DNA from: Nitrospinaceae bacterium
GTDB taxonomy: Bacteria; Nitrospinota_A; UBA7883; JAJDBK01
Length of the DNA: 64,000 nt
Direction of reading: 5' to 3'
Assembly: GCA_029261405.1 (NCBI GenBank)
Contig: JAJDBK010000079.1
Coordinates: 1-64,000 of the forward strand
Below are positions 16,513-26,426 of this stretch, piece after piece (the first letter of the stretch is position 1; every line of letters starts with the position of its first letter). The notes under the pieces were generated by a model. That model did not search any database. It had not been told where the DNA came from and was given only the letters and a program-made list of their open reading frames with translations. The translations under genes were made by a program, and so were the position numbers.

Positions 16513-16950
16513 CTAAAGCGCCACGGCTTTTCCGCCGGCTTTCTCTATTTTCTCTCGTGCGGATTTGGAGAATTTATTGGCGGTGATTGTAATCTGTTTA
16601 TCGAGTTGGCCATCGCCAAGGATCTTTATCTTGCGGTTTTTCCTGACAAGACCGTTCTGGACCAGCAGTTCAGGCGTTATATCGCCTGCAATTTCCAGCT
16701 TTTGAAGATCGCCGACATTGACGACTTCGTATTCGACCCTGAAGATGTTCGTGAACCCGATTTTCGGAAGACGCCTTGCCAACGGCATCTGGCCTCCTTC
16801 AAAACCTCTTCGCACACCACCACCAGAACGACTGTTCTGGCCATTGTGACCTGAACCTGAAGTTTTACCTGTACCCGACCCAGCGCCACGTCCGACTCTT
16901 TTCCTTGCGGTTTTGGAGCCAGCTGACGGTTTTAATTCATGCAGTTTCAT
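16513..16950 (-). CDS. rplO: 50S ribosomal protein L15
   Basis: A 145-aa protein that binds 23S rRNA late in assembly. The basic, glycine-rich N-terminus ([40 protein letters not shown]) is diagnostic. The globular C-terminal part follows. It directly follows rpsE by 17 bp. The gene for L30 (rpmD), normally between the two, is missing. Confidence 0.97.
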   Translation of the reverse strand: MKLHELKPSAGSKTARKRVGRGAGSGTGKTSGSGHNGQNSRSGGGVRRGFEGGQMPLARRLPKIGFTNIFRVEYEVVNVGDLQKLEIAGDITPELLVQNGLVRKNRKIKILGDGQLDKQITITANKFSKSAREKIEKAGGKAVAL

Positions 16951-16967
16951 ATCGTTTTACGCCTTGC

Positions 16968-17483
16968 TTACGCCCCACGAACGCTTCTTATAGCTTTCGG
17001 GTTCTTGATTTGCTGAAGGCCTTCCATCGTGGCTCTGGCCATGTTGATCTGGTTTGTGGTACCCAGAGATTTGGTGAGAATATCCTTTACACCAACAGAC
17101 TCCAGGATCGCCCGGACTGCGCCTCCTGCAATAACACCGGTACCGCGTGAGGCGGGTTTTATCAAAACACGACCCGCTCCGAATTTCCCGAGGACTTCAT
17201 AAGGAATCGATCCGTTTTCAATATAAACGTCTACCATCTGTTTTTTTGCGTTAGCCACGGCCTTTCGTATGGCTTCGGGAACCTCATTGGCCTTACCCGA
17301 CCCGATGCCTACCTTTCCCTTGCGGTCACCAACGACCACAAGAGCGGTAAAGGAGAAGCGTCTTCCGCCCTTGACGACCTTTGCGACACGGTTTATGTAG
17401 ATAACCTTATCTACAAGCTCCTTGTCCTTCTGGTCGATAGAGTTGTCGTATTTCGGTTTTTTCGGTTTTGCGGCGAAGTTCAC
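16968..17483 (-). CDS. rpsE: 30S ribosomal protein S5
   Basis: A 171-aa protein involved in decoding accuracy. The S5 dsRNA-binding domain reads [18 protein letters not shown] and [16 protein letters not shown]. The C-terminal domain contains [17 protein letters not shown] and [20 protein letters not shown]. Its start overlaps the rplR stop by 4 bp. The normal rpmD does not follow. Confidence 0.97.
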   Translation of the reverse strand: MNFAAKPKKPKYDNSIDQKDKELVDKVIYINRVAKVVKGGRRFSFTALVVVGDRKGKVGIGSGKANEVPEAIRKAVANAKKQMVDVYIENGSIPYEVLGKFGAGRVLIKPASRGTGVIAGGAVRAILESVGVKDILTKSLGTTNQINMARATMEGLQQIKNPKAIRSVRGA

Positions 17484-17842
17484 TTCAAAAGACCTTTGCT
17501 TCGGATGGCCTCAGCCAATTCCTTTGTTTTACCATGATATTTATAACCGTTCCTGTCAAAAACCACGTTGGTGATTCCAAGACCAGCCGCCTTTTCGGCC
17601 AAACGGGCGCCGATCAGCTTTGCGGCGTCTATATTCTTCCCGGTAACAGGGGTGTCCTTGTCTTTCGTCGATGCGGATACAAGCGTTTTGCCACATGTAT
17701 CGTCAATCATCTGGGCGTAGACATTACGGTTGCTAAAATAGACCGTAACTCTGGGCCTTGCGGAGTCACCCGATATTTTCTTTCGAACGCGGAATTTTCG
17801 CGCAACCCGCTTTTTAAGATTGATATTTTTTAATGTAGCCAT
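17480..17842 (-). CDS. rplR: 50S ribosomal protein L18
   Basis: A 120-aa protein of the central protuberance that binds 5S rRNA with L5. The signatures are [19 protein letters not shown] and [21 protein letters not shown], ending in [20 protein letters not shown]-like helices. It follows rplF by 18 bp and overlaps rpsE by 4 bp. Normal length. Confidence 0.97.
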   Translation of the reverse strand: MATLKNINLKKRVARKFRVRKKISGDSARPRVTVYFSNRNVYAQMIDDTCGKTLVSASTKDKDTPVTGKNIDAAKLIGARLAEKAAGLGITNVVFDRNGYKYHGKTKELAEAIRSKGLLK

Positions 17843-17860
17843 TTTTTTCCTTAAAGAAAA

Positions 17861-18400
17861 TTACTTGGACGCCGCCTTGCCCGACTTGCGGATTATCCGC
17901 TCATCGGAGTACCGGATCCCTTTTCCCTTGTACGGCTCCGGTTTTCTAAGCGACCTTATGTTAGCCGCCACCAGACCCACAACCTCTTTATCAATTCCTT
18001 TAACGGTTACTTCCGTAGGTTTTGTAGTTACAAAAGTTATTCCATCAGGCGGGGGCACCGTGATGCCGTGGGAATAACCGAGAGTGAAATCGAGGTTATT
18101 ACCCTTAAGAGCGCATCTGTATCCGACCCCGGTGATTACAAGGCTTTTTTGAAAACCGATCGAGACACCTTCAACCATATTATTCAAAAGCGACCTTGTA
18201 AGGCCGTGAAGAGATCTTGAGGTTCTGGAGTCGTCCGGCCTTTTCACGACAATGGTGTCGTCAATCTTTTCTATGGACATCGCGGGGTGGAACGTTTTTT
18301 CGAGAGTACCGAGTTTACCCTTTACGGTAACGTTGGAACCATCAATCTTTACGTCTACACCATCAATGATCTTTACGGGAAGCTTACCAATTCGAGACAT
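17861..18400 (-). CDS. rplF: 50S ribosomal protein L6
   Basis: A 179-aa protein near the factor-binding site of the large subunit. It has two tandem L6 repeats and the signature GYRCALKGNNLDFTLGYSH in the second half, ending EPYKGKGIRYSDERIIRKSG. The ATG at 18400 gives the standard MSRIGKLPV start; a TTG at 18409 would add three residues and is less likely. It follows rpsH by 9 bp. Confidence 0.96.
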   Translation of the reverse strand: MSRIGKLPVKIIDGVDVKIDGSNVTVKGKLGTLEKTFHPAMSIEKIDDTIVVKRPDDSRTSRSLHGLTRSLLNNMVEGVSIGFQKSLVITGVGYRCALKGNNLDFTLGYSHGITVPPPDGITFVTTKPTEVTVKGIDKEVVGLVAANIRSLRKPEPYKGKGIRYSDERIIRKSGKAASK

Positions 18401-18409
18401 TACAGGCAA

Positions 18410-18805
18410 TCACCAAACGTAGCAGAGGACTTCGCCCCCGACATTATTTTCACGGGCTTCCACATCGGTCATCAGCCCCTTGTTCGTTGAGATAAAAGCG
18501 GCTCCGATTCCGTTGAGAACTTTCGGCACATCCTTAACATCGGTATAGACACGAAGCCCGGGCTTGGAGATTCTCTTTATACCCCGAATGGCCGAAGCCC
18601 CGTCCCTGTACTTTAACTGAATCATCAAGGTGTCTTGAGGTTTCTTGCGGATTATCTTGAATCCACTTATATAACCCTCGTGACGCAACAGCGCCGCTAT
18701 CTCAGCCTTCAGGCCGGAAGCGGGCATTGATAGCTGATCACGCTTTATCATCACTGCGTTCCTGATCCGCGTCAGCATATCCGCGATGGGATCACTCATG
18801 CTCAT
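18410..18805 (-). CDS. rpsH: 30S ribosomal protein S8
   Basis: A 131-aa protein that binds the central domain of 16S rRNA and often represses its own operon. It starts MSMSDPIADMLTRIRNA, with AAGGA about eight bases before the first ATG. The C-terminal RNA-binding segment includes ISTNKGLMTDVEARENNVGG and ends CYVW, as usual. It follows rpsN by 13 bp. Confidence 0.97.
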   Translation of the reverse strand: MSMSDPIADMLTRIRNAVMIKRDQLSMPASGLKAEIAALLRHEGYISGFKIIRKKPQDTLMIQLKYRDGASAIRGIKRISKPGLRVYTDVKDVPKVLNGIGAAFISTNKGLMTDVEARENNVGGEVLCYVW

Positions 18806-18818
18806 ATTATTAGTTTCC

Positions 18819-19004
18819 TTACCAGCTACTCTTTGTTACGCCGGGAATTTTACCTTCCAGCGCAAATTTCCGGAAGCAAATACGGCACATGCCGAACTTA
18901 CGCAGAAAACCTCGGGGCCGCCCGCAACACCTACATCTTGAGTAGGCCCGCACAGCGAACTTCGGTTTTCGTTTCTGTTTAGCGATCATCGATTTTTTAG
19001 CCAC
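18819..19004 (-). CDS. rpsN: 30S ribosomal protein S14, type Z
   Basis: The 61-aa zinc form of S14, which binds the head of the small subunit. It has [10 protein letters not shown] and CRICFRKFA, giving two CxxC pairs for one zinc. It ends IPGVTKSSW, the usual C-terminus. The short zinc form rather than the long form separates it from most gamma-proteobacteria. It lies between rplE and rpsH. Confidence 0.97.
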   Translation of the reverse strand: MAKKSMIAKQKRKPKFAVRAYSRCRCCGRPRGFLRKFGMCRICFRKFALEGKIPGVTKSSW

Positions 19005-19020
19005 GTTAAAGCAACCTTTC

Positions 19021-19554
19021 CTAGTTCCGAAACGGCATTCCGAGGCTTTTGAGAAGGCTTTTGCCTTCAGCGTCGGTCTTGGCCGTGGTTACTATCGATA
19101 CATTCAATCCCTTGATCTGTTCAACCTTGTCGAAATCGACCTCAGGAAAAATAAGCTGTTCCTTGACACCCAGAGTATAGTTTCCCCTGCCGTCAAACGC
19201 CTTGCCTGAAACACCCTTGAAATCACGAATTCGTGGAATCGCCGCAGTAATCAGGCGCTCCAGGAACTCGTACATCCGGTCTCCGCGGATGGTCACCATA
19301 ACTCCGATGGGAACTCCCTCCCGGAGCTTGAAGTTCGAGATGGCGCGTCGAGCCTTGGTGACCACCGGTTTTTGACCGGAGATTCTCGTCAAGGTGTAGA
19401 CACCGTTCTCGATAGCTTTCTGGTTCTGCGTCGCCTCACCAAGCCCCATGTTCAGAGTTACCTTGGCAAGACGTGGCGCCTGCATGATGTTGCTGTAGCC
19501 AAACTCCTTCATAAGGGAAGGAACAGCTTCGTTTTTGTATTTAGTCTTTAACAC
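19021..19554 (-). CDS. rplE: 50S ribosomal protein L5
   Basis: A 177-aa protein that binds 5S rRNA and contacts P-site tRNA. The signatures are [36 protein letters not shown] and [13 protein letters not shown]. It ends [16 protein letters not shown], the normal C-terminus. It follows rplX by 15 bp. Length is typical. Confidence 0.97.
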   Translation of the reverse strand: MLKTKYKNEAVPSLMKEFGYSNIMQAPRLAKVTLNMGLGEATQNQKAIENGVYTLTRISGQKPVVTKARRAISNFKLREGVPIGVMVTIRGDRMYEFLERLITAAIPRIRDFKGVSGKAFDGRGNYTLGVKEQLIFPEVDFDKVEQIKGLNVSIVTTAKTDAEGKSLLKSLGMPFRN

Positions 19555-19569
19555 TGATTTTTAACCGTT

Positions 19570-19929
19570 CTATGATAAATCGAGCATTTCACCGCAAGAG
19601 CGACAAATCCTGACTTTCTTACCGTCTTCAAGTTTTTTCCCGCCGATCCTTACCGGCTTGTCACACTTGGAACAGATAATCTGCACGTTCGAGACGTCTA
19701 TCGCCGCTTCTTTTTCTATTATGCCGCCCTGTCGTTGTTGCTGAGTCGGCTTCTGATGGCGTTTGACCAACTTGACACCTTCAACAATAACTTTCCTCAC
19801 GGCAGGAATAGAACCGATAACCCTGCCTTTTTTCCCTTTATCAGCTCCGGCGATAACAACTACGACATCATCTTTCCTGATTCGCATCGGTCCGCCTTCC
19901 TTGACTACCGGCGCCTTACCTCTCTTCAT
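19570..19929 (-). CDS. rplX: 50S ribosomal protein L24 with zinc ribbon
   Basis: An assembly-initiating protein of up to 119 aa. The KOW motif is in DDVVVVIAGADKGKKGRV. Two CxxC pairs, ICSKCDKP and ICRSCG, form a C-terminal zinc ribbon found in many bacterial L24 proteins. Two starts are possible. The ATG at 19929 has GGAGG nine bases upstream. The ATG at 19887 (MRIRKDD) matches the usual L24 start and has GGCGG upstream. The shorter form would be 105 aa. Confidence 0.95.
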   Translation of the reverse strand: MKRGKAPVVKEGGPMRIRKDDVVVVIAGADKGKKGRVIGSIPAVRKVIVEGVKLVKRHQKPTQQQRQGGIIEKEAAIDVSNVQIICSKCDKPVRIGGKKLEDGKKVRICRSCGEMLDLS

Positions 19930-19930
19930 G

Positions 19931-20299
19931 CTACAGAACCTCCGGGGCCAGTGAAACGATCTTCATATACTTCTTCCACCTGAGTTCGCGACCAACCGGG
20001 CCGAATATTCGTGTACCAACCAGTTCCTTGTTAGCGTCAACAATGACTGCGGCGTTATTATCGAATTTTACGTATGTGCCGTTGGCGCGGCGAACCTCTT
20101 TTTTCGCCCTGACGATGACAGCGTTGTGTACGGTTCCTTTTTTGACGGTTCCGTCCGGCATGGCCTCTATCACGGAAACCTTTATCAAATCGCCAATTCG
20201 CGCGAATCTTTTGTGGGAACCACCCATAACCCTGATACACCGGACACGTTTGGCGCCGGAGTTGTCCGCAACACTGAGCACAGTGGCAAGCATTATCAT
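19931..20299 (-). CDS. rplN: 50S ribosomal protein L14
   Basis: A 122-aa protein at the subunit interface. It starts [19 protein letters not shown]; the first Met is probably used, though a start two codons later is possible. It continues with [17 protein letters not shown] and ends [19 protein letters not shown], all typical for L14. It follows rpsQ by 3 bp. Confidence 0.97.
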   Translation of the reverse strand: MIMLATVLSVADNSGAKRVRCIRVMGGSHKRFARIGDLIKVSVIEAMPDGTVKKGTVHNAVIVRAKKEVRRANGTYVKFDNNAAVIVDANKELVGTRIFGPVGRELRWKKYMKIVSLAPEVL

Positions 20300-20302
20300 T
20301 TT

Positions 20303-20584
20303 TTAACCCACACTCTTCTCTATAATTTCCTTCAACCGCCACCTTTTCAAGCTTGACAGAGGCCTTGTCTCTTCTATCTTCACTCGATCTCCGATATTCA
20401 CTTCGTTTTTTTCGTCGTGAATGTAGAATCGTTTTGAACTGGTAACGATCTTCTTGAACACCCTGTGAGGGGATCTGCTATCGACCTTTACCACTGCGGT
20501 TTTCTCCATTTTGTTGGAGACAACCACGCCGACCCTGGTTTTTGGATTGGTTTTTTTCTTTTCAGTCACTTCAGTCATTTTCAT
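20303..20584 (-). CDS. rpsQ: 30S ribosomal protein S17
   Basis: A 93-aa protein with an OB fold that binds the 5' domain of 16S rRNA. The core [18 protein letters not shown] and [22 protein letters not shown]-like segments are clear. It overlaps the rpmC end by 14 bp. A second ATG two codons in (20578) has better spacing from an AGG and may be the real start. Confidence 0.96.
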   Translation of the reverse strand: MKMTEVTEKKKTNPKTRVGVVVSNKMEKTAVVKVDSRSPHRVFKKIVTSSKRFYIHDEKNEVNIGDRVKIEETRPLSSLKRWRLKEIIEKSVG

Positions 20585-20792
20585 TTACCTGCGCTGTGGC
20601 GTCAGTCAATCTGCGTTCATTTATGACGGTATTAACCCTTGCAATATCCTTGCGAGCGTATTTCAGCTTCGCAGTACTGTCGAGTTGGGCCGTAGCGTGC
20701 TGGAATCTTAACTTCATATAAGACTCCTTGAGTTCGTTGAGCCTGACATCAAGCTCTTCAGCCGAAAGATCGTGGACTTCGCTTGCTTTCAC
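20571..20792 (-). CDS. rpmC: 50S ribosomal protein L29
   Basis: A 73-aa helical protein near the tunnel exit, a docking site for trigger factor and SRP. The motif [18 protein letters not shown] followed by [15 protein letters not shown] is typical. It overlaps rplP by 4 bp and rpsQ by 14 bp. Length is normal. Confidence 0.96.
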   Translation of the reverse strand: MKASEVHDLSAEELDVRLNELKESYMKLRFQHATAQLDSTAKLKYARKDIARVNTVINERRLTDATAQVNEND

Positions 20793-21214
20793 AGTGCGAA
20801 ACTCCTTTCATTCTTGTCGAGGAAACGTGTGGGCACGGCGAGCTTGTGCGCCGCCAGCCTCATGGCCTCCTTGGCTACCGCAGGCTCCACACCATCGAGT
20901 TCAAAGAGAACCCTGCCCTGTCTTACCCTGGCGACCCATACTTCCGGAGAACCCTTACCTTTACCCATTCTCACCTCAGCCGGCTTTTTCGTTAGCGGCT
21001 TGTCGGGGAAAATGCGAATCCAGACCTTGCCGCCACGCTTGACATGACGAGTCATGGCGACACGGGCCGCTTCGATCTGTCTGGCTGTAATCCAGCAAGG
21101 TTCAAGAGCCTGCAAGGCGTATGTACCGAAGCTGATCTTGGAGCCGCGCCAGGCGATCCCTTTCATACGGCCTTTCTGGCGTTTTCTGTATTTTACTTTT
21201 TTAGGAGATAACAC
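20789..21214 (-). CDS. rplP: 50S ribosomal protein L16
   Basis: A 141-aa protein that helps place the A-site tRNA. The signatures are [23 protein letters not shown]-like [19 protein letters not shown] and [20 protein letters not shown]. The C-terminus [11 protein letters not shown] is standard. It follows rpsC by 32 bp and overlaps rpmC by 4 bp. Confidence 0.97.
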   Translation of the reverse strand: MLSPKKVKYRKRQKGRMKGIAWRGSKISFGTYALQALEPCWITARQIEAARVAMTRHVKRGGKVWIRIFPDKPLTKKPAEVRMGKGKGSPEVWVARVRQGRVLFELDGVEPAVAKEAMRLAAHKLAVPTRFLDKNERSFAL

Positions 21215-21246
21215 TGTCTATCCAATCAAATATTCTGGAACCGGAT

Positions 21247-22023
21247 TCAACCTGCCGGGGCGTCAGCGCCGACTGCGGGCTCTGCGATTCCGTCACCGCT
21301 CTTCTTAAGATCGGCCTTGGCCGCTTCCACGGCGTCGGCGATCTGCTTTTGGCTTCTTATTTTCCTCTGGGCCTCCAGTCTGCGGGCCTCTTTTCCGAAC
21401 AGGACATCACCCTTGAATATCCAGACCTTAACTCCGATCACTCCGTAGGTGGTACTCGCCTCGGCAAAACCGTAGTCGATATCCGCCCTGATGGTGTGAA
21501 GCGGCACCCGCCCTTCGCGATACCACTCGGTCCTGGCGATTTCCGCTCCTGCGAGTCGGCCTGCGCAGTTGACCCTGATCCCTTTGGCTCCGAACCTCAT
21601 GGTAGAGGCCACGGTTTTCTTCATGGCTCTGCGGAAAGCTACCCGGCGTTCCAGTTGCATGGCGATGTTCTCCGCCACGAGCTGAGCCGAAAGTTCAGGC
21701 TTTCTCTCTTCTTTTATATTAAGGAAGATCTCAAACTCTGGAAGTTTCGATTGCAGGAGGCTCTTGAGCTTGTCCACTTCCTGACCACGCTTACCGATAA
21801 TAATACCTGGACGCGCGGCGAAGATGTTTATCTTGAACTGCTTCCCCTTACGTTCGATGTGCATCCTGGCGACACCGGCGTGAAAAAGACGCTCCTTGAC
21901 AAACTTCCTGATCTCTATGTCGCTATGCAGAAAGTCGGCGTATGAGCCTTCGGCGTACCAGTTAGACTCCCACTGTTTTATTATGCCGACTCTGAATCCG
22001 ACCGGGTGTGTTTTCTGTCCCAT
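21247..22023 (-). CDS. rpsC: 30S ribosomal protein S3 with C-terminal extension
   Basis: A 258-aa protein at the mRNA entry channel. It starts [20 protein letters not shown], carries the KH domain around [18 protein letters not shown], and has the conserved [20 protein letters not shown]. The C-terminal domain includes [17 protein letters not shown]. After about residue 215 it has a 40-residue charged then alanine-glycine-rich tail that most S3 proteins lack. It follows rplV by 5 bp. Confidence 0.97.
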   Translation of the reverse strand: MGQKTHPVGFRVGIIKQWESNWYAEGSYADFLHSDIEIRKFVKERLFHAGVARMHIERKGKQFKINIFAARPGIIIGKRGQEVDKLKSLLQSKLPEFEIFLNIKEERKPELSAQLVAENIAMQLERRVAFRRAMKKTVASTMRFGAKGIRVNCAGRLAGAEIARTEWYREGRVPLHTIRADIDYGFAEASTTYGVIGVKVWIFKGDVLFGKEARRLEAQRKIRSQKQIADAVEAAKADLKKSGDGIAEPAVGADAPAG

Positions 22024-22028
22024 ATTTC

Positions 22029-22541
22029 TCAGGACTCTCCTTTTTCTTCGTCAGGCTTATTATCATCAGCGTTCTCTTTTGAAACGCCCGCGTCTTCCGT
22101 TTTCACTTTTTCGGCGGCGGCTTTTCTGGCGGCCCTTTTCTTTTCCCGTTTAGCCTCGATCTCGGCCTGCCGTTTACTGGCCTCTTCCTTCGCCTTAAGG
22201 TCTTCCTGGGCAATGATCGTTATGTGGCTAGTAGGTTTCCGAATGGTATCGGCTCGCCCTCTCGCCCTCGGCAGGTTTCTTCTGTGTACCGGCCCCTGAT
22301 CAACCCATATTCGAAAAACCTTGAGGATCTCCGGATCTTCGACATTCTTGCCCTCAGCGTTTGCTATGACCGATTGCAGGAGTTTGAGAACTATTTCAGC
22401 CCCTTTTCTGGGGGTAAACTGGAGGATACGCTTGGCGTCCTCCACATTTCTGCCACGAATCATATTCGCTATCAGTCTGGCTTTCTGCGGGCTGATTCTT
22501 GCGAACCGCAACCTGGCTACTGATTCTAACGCATCTACCAT
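22029..22541 (-). CDS. rplV: 50S ribosomal protein L22 with charged C-terminal tail
   Basis: A 170-aa protein whose loop lines the exit tunnel. The L22 core ([55 protein letters not shown]) fills residues 1-115. A tail of about 55 residues rich in Lys, Glu and Ala follows, as in some lineages. It is the first gene of the cluster on this strand. rpsS, rplB and the rest of the S10 operon are not upstream. A near-consensus promoter lies about 100 bp upstream. Confidence 0.96.
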   Translation of the reverse strand: MVDALESVARLRFARISPQKARLIANMIRGRNVEDAKRILQFTPRKGAEIVLKLLQSVIANAEGKNVEDPEILKVFRIWVDQGPVHRRNLPRARGRADTIRKPTSHITIIAQEDLKAKEEASKRQAEIEAKREKKRAARKAAAEKVKTEDAGVSKENADDNKPDEEKGES

Positions 22542-22638
22542 TTAGCTTCCAAAGCCTTGTTAAGAATTCCTGTTAAACATGCAAACCCCGCAAATACAGG
22601 GCGAACTGGTCGATGCCCTCGAACTCGGGAAAAGGATA

Positions 22639-22667
22639 AATATAGTCAAAGCGATATTTCATGTCAA
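22639..22667 (-). promoter_or_regulatory. Promoter of the ribosomal protein cluster
   Basis: On the minus strand a perfect TTGACA (22667-22662) and TATATT (22644-22639) are separated by exactly 17 bp. RNA would start near 22632, giving a leader of about 90 nt before rplV. It is the only promoter I see upstream of the 23-gene run. The leader could host autogenous control, but no known fold was identified. Confidence 0.65.
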
Positions 22668-22684
22668 GCTAGTTTTCTCTTTTT

Positions 22685-22713
22685 TTGACACAACGCTATC
22701 TGACGGCTATTAT
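22685..22713 (+). promoter_or_regulatory. Promoter of the tsaC-thrS-yajQ-mobA operon
   Basis: A perfect TTGACA (22685-22690) and TATTAT (22708-22713) are separated by 17 bp. RNA would start near 22720 and reach the ATG at 22753. It lies back-to-back with the ribosomal promoter, the two -35 boxes being only 17 bp apart, so the polymerases may compete. Confidence 0.65.
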
Positions 22714-22752
22714 TCCCCGATTGATATTTCCCGATTAGAACAGCAGGATGAA

Positions 22753-23364
22753 ATGAAGTTTATTGAGCTAAACCCTTATAAGGTATCGTACAAGGCGATA
22801 AAAGAAGTCGCCGACACAATTGCCGGTGGGGGCGTTGCCATTTACCCCACCGACACAACCTACGGCATGGGTTGTGATGTCTTCAACAAAAAGGCCATAA
22901 CCCGTATCGGGGAGATAAAAGGCAGGGAAAAGGGGGAGAAACCATTCTCCTTCATTTGCAAGGACATTGCCCAGATCAGCAAGTTCGCGTTCCTGAGTAA
23001 TCCCGATTACCGGCTGATGTCAAGACTCCTGCCTGGGCCATATACATTCATACTCGAGGCGCGAAGAGCCAATCTTCCGAAAAAAATGCTTGGTAAGAGA
23101 AATACTGTTGGAGTGAGGATTCCAGATCACCCGGTCTGCGCCACCCTCCTCGATATTCTCGAAGAGCCGATCGTAACCACATCAGTTAACCTTTCGGGGG
23201 AAGACCCGGTATTGGACCCATCCACTCTACCCTCCGATTTTACACAAAAAATCGATATCATCGTCTCCACCGGACCGCTGGGGGAAAACCCCTCCACTAT
23301 TGTGGACCTGACCGGAGATGATCCGCAGGTTCTGCGGCAGGGACTGGGTAAAATAGACTGGTGA
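22753..23364 (+). CDS. L-threonylcarbamoyladenylate synthase (Sua5/YciO/YrdC family)
   Basis: A 203-aa YrdC-domain enzyme that makes threonylcarbamoyl-AMP from threonine, bicarbonate and ATP, the first step of t6A formation in tRNA. Visible motifs are GGVAIYPTDTTYGMGCD, IKGREKGEKPFSF, LLPGPYTFILEA and VGVRIPDHPV, then TTSVNLSGEDP. No C-terminal Sua5 domain is present. The ATG at 22753 fits both the family start and the promoter; an ATG at 22579 lies upstream of the promoter and is rejected. KRYSS-like contacts were not fully seen, so it may be the YciO branch. thrS follows by 38 bp. Confidence 0.88.
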   Translation: MKFIELNPYKVSYKAIKEVADTIAGGGVAIYPTDTTYGMGCDVFNKKAITRIGEIKGREKGEKPFSFICKDIAQISKFAFLSNPDYRLMSRLLPGPYTFILEARRANLPKKMLGKRNTVGVRIPDHPVCATLLDILEEPIVTTSVNLSGEDPVLDPSTLPSDFTQKIDIIVSTGPLGENPSTIVDLTGDDPQVLRQGLGKIDW

Positions 23365-23402
23365 CACATGAAAATTCGACCATTGAGGAGCGCATTTAAT
23401 TT

Positions 23403-25130
23403 ATGAGCGATATCAAGACAATCCGGCACTCCGCCGCTCACGTTATGGCTTACGCCATAAAACAGCTCTACCCCGACGCCCAGTTTGCGTTCGGCCCCGA
23501 CATAAGCGACGGATTCTACTACGACGTTCTCATTCCGGGCGGCTCCATCGGCGAAGACGACCTGTCGAAGATCGAAAAAGGGATGAAAAAAATCCTCAAG
23601 AAAAAAGCGACTTTCGAGCGACGGGATATAAAAAGGGAAGAGGCGCTCGACCTTTTTGCCGACCAGAAATTCAAGGCGCTGACCATCGAAAACCAGCTTG
23701 CCAATGAAGAGTCGGTCTCCGTATACCAGGTTGGCGATTTCGTCGATCTGTGCCGTGGCCCCCACGTTGAGGATTCGAGGGAAATACAAGCCTTTAAACT
23801 TCATAAGCTTGCTGGCGCCTACTGGCTGGGTGATTCAAAAAACGAACAGTTGCAAAGAATATACGGCTTCTGTTTTGCTTCGAAAGAAGAGTTGAAAGCC
23901 CATCTGGAGATGCTGGAGGAGGCGAAGAAGAGAGATCACAGACTGCTCGCAAAAAAGATGAAACTCTTCTCGTGGCACGAGGAGGGGCCAGGGTTTCCTT
24001 TCATGCTTCCCGGCGGAAAGACCGTCTTCGACAAACTGATAGAATACAACCGGAAAAAAAATATCGAACGCGGATATGTGGAGGTAAGCACCCCCGCCAT
24101 GCTGGCCGTCGATCTGTGGAAAACATCGGGGCACGCGGACTACTTCCGCGAGAACATGTACTTTTCGCAGGTGGACGAACGGGAGTTTGCCATCAAGCCG
24201 ATGAACTGCCCCGGCTCTATCCTTGTCTACAAGGAGGAGGGGCGATCATACCGCGATCTGCCCCTGCGCATGGCCGAGTTCGGGCAGGTGACCCGGCACG
24301 AGTTATCGGGTGTTTTGCACGGTCTGTTTCGTGTTCGCGCCTTCACGCAGGACGACGCTCATGTCTACTGCGAAATGAAAGACCTGACTGCGGAAATCAT
24401 CGACATCGTAGATTACACCGTGGAGCTTTACAGCGATTTCGGATTCGACGAATATGTGATCTATGTGGCCACCCGCCCGAAAAAAGCGATAGGCGATCCG
24501 GCCATCTGGGACAAAGCCACCGAAATACTGAAACACGCCCTCGACGAGAGAGGGCTTGCGTATAAAATCAAGGAGGGGGAAGGCGCCTTCTACGGACCGA
24601 AGATCGAGTTTAACGTGAAGGATTGCATCGGCAGACAGTGGCAACTCGGCACTGCGCAGGTCGATTTTTTTCTCCCGGAAAGGTTCGGACTCGAATATAT
24701 CGGATCGGACGGAGAGCCGCACACCCCCGTAATGGTTCACAGAGCCATTTTCGGGTCGCTGGAGCGTTTCATCGGCATCCTGATCGAAAACACCATGGGA
24801 GCCTTCCCGACATGGCTGGCGCCCACACAGGCTGTAATTGTTCCGATCACCGACGATCAGAACGATTACGCCCGTAGAGCCGTTGATGAACTGAAAAAAG
24901 CGGGTATAAGAGCGAAGGCCGACCTCTCATCAGAGAGGATGCAGAAAAAAATCAGGGAAGCCCAGATCATGAAAGTCCCCTATATTCTGGTAGTGGGAAA
25001 ACGGGAAGCGGACGAGGGCATGGTAGCTGTACGTCTGCGTACAGGAAAAGACCTCGGACCCAAAACCGTATCGGAGTTTATCGAAAATATAACCGCCATC
25101 GTATCGTCCGGGTCGGGCGAACTTTGGTGA
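23403..25130 (+). CDS. thrS: Threonyl-tRNA synthetase lacking the TGS domain
   Basis: A 575-aa class II synthetase that charges tRNA-Thr. It starts in the editing domain with [19 protein letters not shown], holding the HxxxH of that site, and has the second editing motif DLCRGPHV. The catalytic core includes [37 protein letters not shown] and [19 protein letters not shown]. The anticodon-binding domain fills the last 110 residues. Common bacterial forms are about 640 aa with an N-terminal TGS domain; here that is absent and only 38 bp separate the start from the previous gene. Editing and charging sites look intact. Confidence 0.97.
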   Translation: MSDIKTIRHSAAHVMAYAIKQLYPDAQFAFGPDISDGFYYDVLIPGGSIGEDDLSKIEKGMKKILKKKATFERRDIKREEALDLFADQKFKALTIENQLANEESVSVYQVGDFVDLCRGPHVEDSREIQAFKLHKLAGAYWLGDSKNEQLQRIYGFCFASKEELKAHLEMLEEAKKRDHRLLAKKMKLFSWHEEGPGFPFMLPGGKTVFDKLIEYNRKKNIERGYVEVSTPAMLAVDLWKTSGHADYFRENMYFSQVDEREFAIKPMNCPGSILVYKEEGRSYRDLPLRMAEFGQVTRHELSGVLHGLFRVRAFTQDDAHVYCEMKDLTAEIIDIVDYTVELYSDFGFDEYVIYVATRPKKAIGDPAIWDKATEILKHALDERGLAYKIKEGEGAFYGPKIEFNVKDCIGRQWQLGTAQVDFFLPERFGLEYIGSDGEPHTPVMVHRAIFGSLERFIGILIENTMGAFPTWLAPTQAVIVPITDDQNDYARRAVDELKKAGIRAKADLSSERMQKKIREAQIMKVPYILVVGKREADEGMVAVRLRTGKDLGPKTVSEFIENITAIVSSGSGELW

Positions 25131-25146
25131 TGCGAAGGAGAGCATA

Positions 25147-25644
25147 ATGGCCAAGGAAAATTCGTTCGACATCACATGTGAAACCAACGTGGAAGAGGTC
25201 GATAACGCCGTTAATCAGGCGGTGAAGGAGATGACTCAAAGGTACGATTTCAAAGGCTCCAAATCGGAAATCACCCTGGATAAAGGGAAAAACCAGATTA
25301 CACTCCTGGCGGACAGTGAAGGCAGACTCAGGAACGTGATCGACATTCTCCAGTCGAAACTGATAAAAAGGAATGTCTCCATCAAGGCGCTTGTCTACGG
25401 CGCCGTCGAGAAAGCCTCCGGGGACATGGTTAGACAAGTCATCGACCTTCAGCAGGGCATCCCGATAGAAAAGGCGAAGGAGATCGTCAAGGTGATAAAA
25501 AACCTGAAGATGAAAGCGCAAGCCTCAATCCAGGGGGATCAGGTCCGGGTAACCGCAAAGAAGATCGACGATCTTCAGGAGATCATGGCTGTCATCAAGG
25601 AGAATGATTTCGGCATAGATATGAAGTTCTCGAACTACAGGTGA
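25147..25644 (+). CDS. yajQ: YajQ family nucleotide-binding protein
   Basis: A 165-aa protein with two ferredoxin-like domains. In some bacteria YajQ proteins bind cyclic di-GMP and act as effectors. The family start MAKENSFDI, the motif [13 protein letters not shown] and the end [15 protein letters not shown] are exact hallmarks. A GGAG lies about seven bases upstream of the ATG. It sits between thrS and a PhzF-family gene with overlapping ends, so it is co-transcribed. Confidence 0.95.
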   Translation: MAKENSFDITCETNVEEVDNAVNQAVKEMTQRYDFKGSKSEITLDKGKNQITLLADSEGRLRNVIDILQSKLIKRNVSIKALVYGAVEKASGDMVRQVIDLQQGIPIEKAKEIVKVIKNLKMKAQASIQGDQVRVTAKKIDDLQEIMAVIKENDFGIDMKFSNYR

Positions 25645-26426
25645 GCCGAGCCGTCCTTCATTGCGTGGACGCCTTTACCGACAAGGCGTTTTCCGGCAAC
25701 CCGGCTGTTGTATGCTTTTCCGACGGGGAGATGGCTGTCGCGTTCATGCAACAGGTGGCGTGTGAAATAAACCTTTCTGAAACGGCGTTTATCAGAAAAA
25801 TCGGTGAGAGTCGTTACACCATCCGATGGTTCACACCGACCATGGAGGTGGACCTGTGCGGTCACGCAACCCTCGCCTCCGCCCATGTTCTTTTCGAAAC
25901 GGGAGCCGAACAAAAAGCTGTCACATTCATCAGCGCCCACCACGAACTCAAAGCGGTTTTATCTGGTGACAGCATAACCCTCGATTTCCCCCTCGTCACA
26001 ACCAGCTCGTGCGAAAGCGTGAAGAACCTTTGCGAAGGCCTCGGAATTGATGACGTGAAAATTTACATGGCGGGGGATGATTACCTGATTGAGCTTGACG
26101 ACGAGAATGCCGTCTTGTCGCTCAGCCCTGATTTTAACGTGTTGGGTACAGTTGCCACGCGTGGCGTGATTGTCACTGCGCGCAGTGCGGGAAAATACGA
26201 TTTCGTATCCCGTTTTTTTGCGCCATCAGCCGGTATTGACGAAGACCCGGTCACAGGATCGGCCCATTGCGCTCTCGCCCACTACTGGTCCGAAAAGCTT
26301 GACAAAGGAGATCTGAAAGCAAGGCAGGTGTCGAAACGGGGCGGCGATATAGATGTAGCCATAAAAGATGAGCGTGTCACTCTCACAGGCAAGGCGGTCA
26401 CTGTATGGCAAGGAATATTACGGTAG
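25641..26426 (+). CDS. PhzF family isomerase-like protein
   Basis: A 261-aa protein of the PhzF/diaminopimelate-epimerase fold, containing two similar halves. Family motifs are [27 protein letters not shown] with the catalytic Glu, [18 protein letters not shown] and [18 protein letters not shown]. It begins with a GTG overlapping the yajQ stop by 4 bp. Most members have no proven substrate; phenazine synthesis genes are not present, so a phenazine role is unlikely. It overlaps mobA by 22 bp. Confidence 0.92.
   Translation: MSRAVLHCVDAFTDKAFSGNPAVVCFSDGEMAVAFMQQVACEINLSETAFIRKIGESRYTIRWFTPTMEVDLCGHATLASAHVLFETGAEQKAVTFISAHHELKAVLSGDSITLDFPLVTTSSCESVKNLCEGLGIDDVKIYMAGDDYLIELDDENAVLSLSPDFNVLGTVATRGVIVTARSAGKYDFVSRFFAPSAGIDEDPVTGSAHCALAHYWSEKLDKGDLKARQVSKRGGDIDVAIKDERVTLTGKAVTVWQGILR

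Noticed and set aside
22579-22752. N-terminal extension of the Sua5-family gene
   Set aside because: The region carries two promoters and the family start is at 22753.
23127-23804. Minus-strand 225-aa frame opposite the thrS start
   Set aside because: It is a shadow of the two real plus-strand genes.
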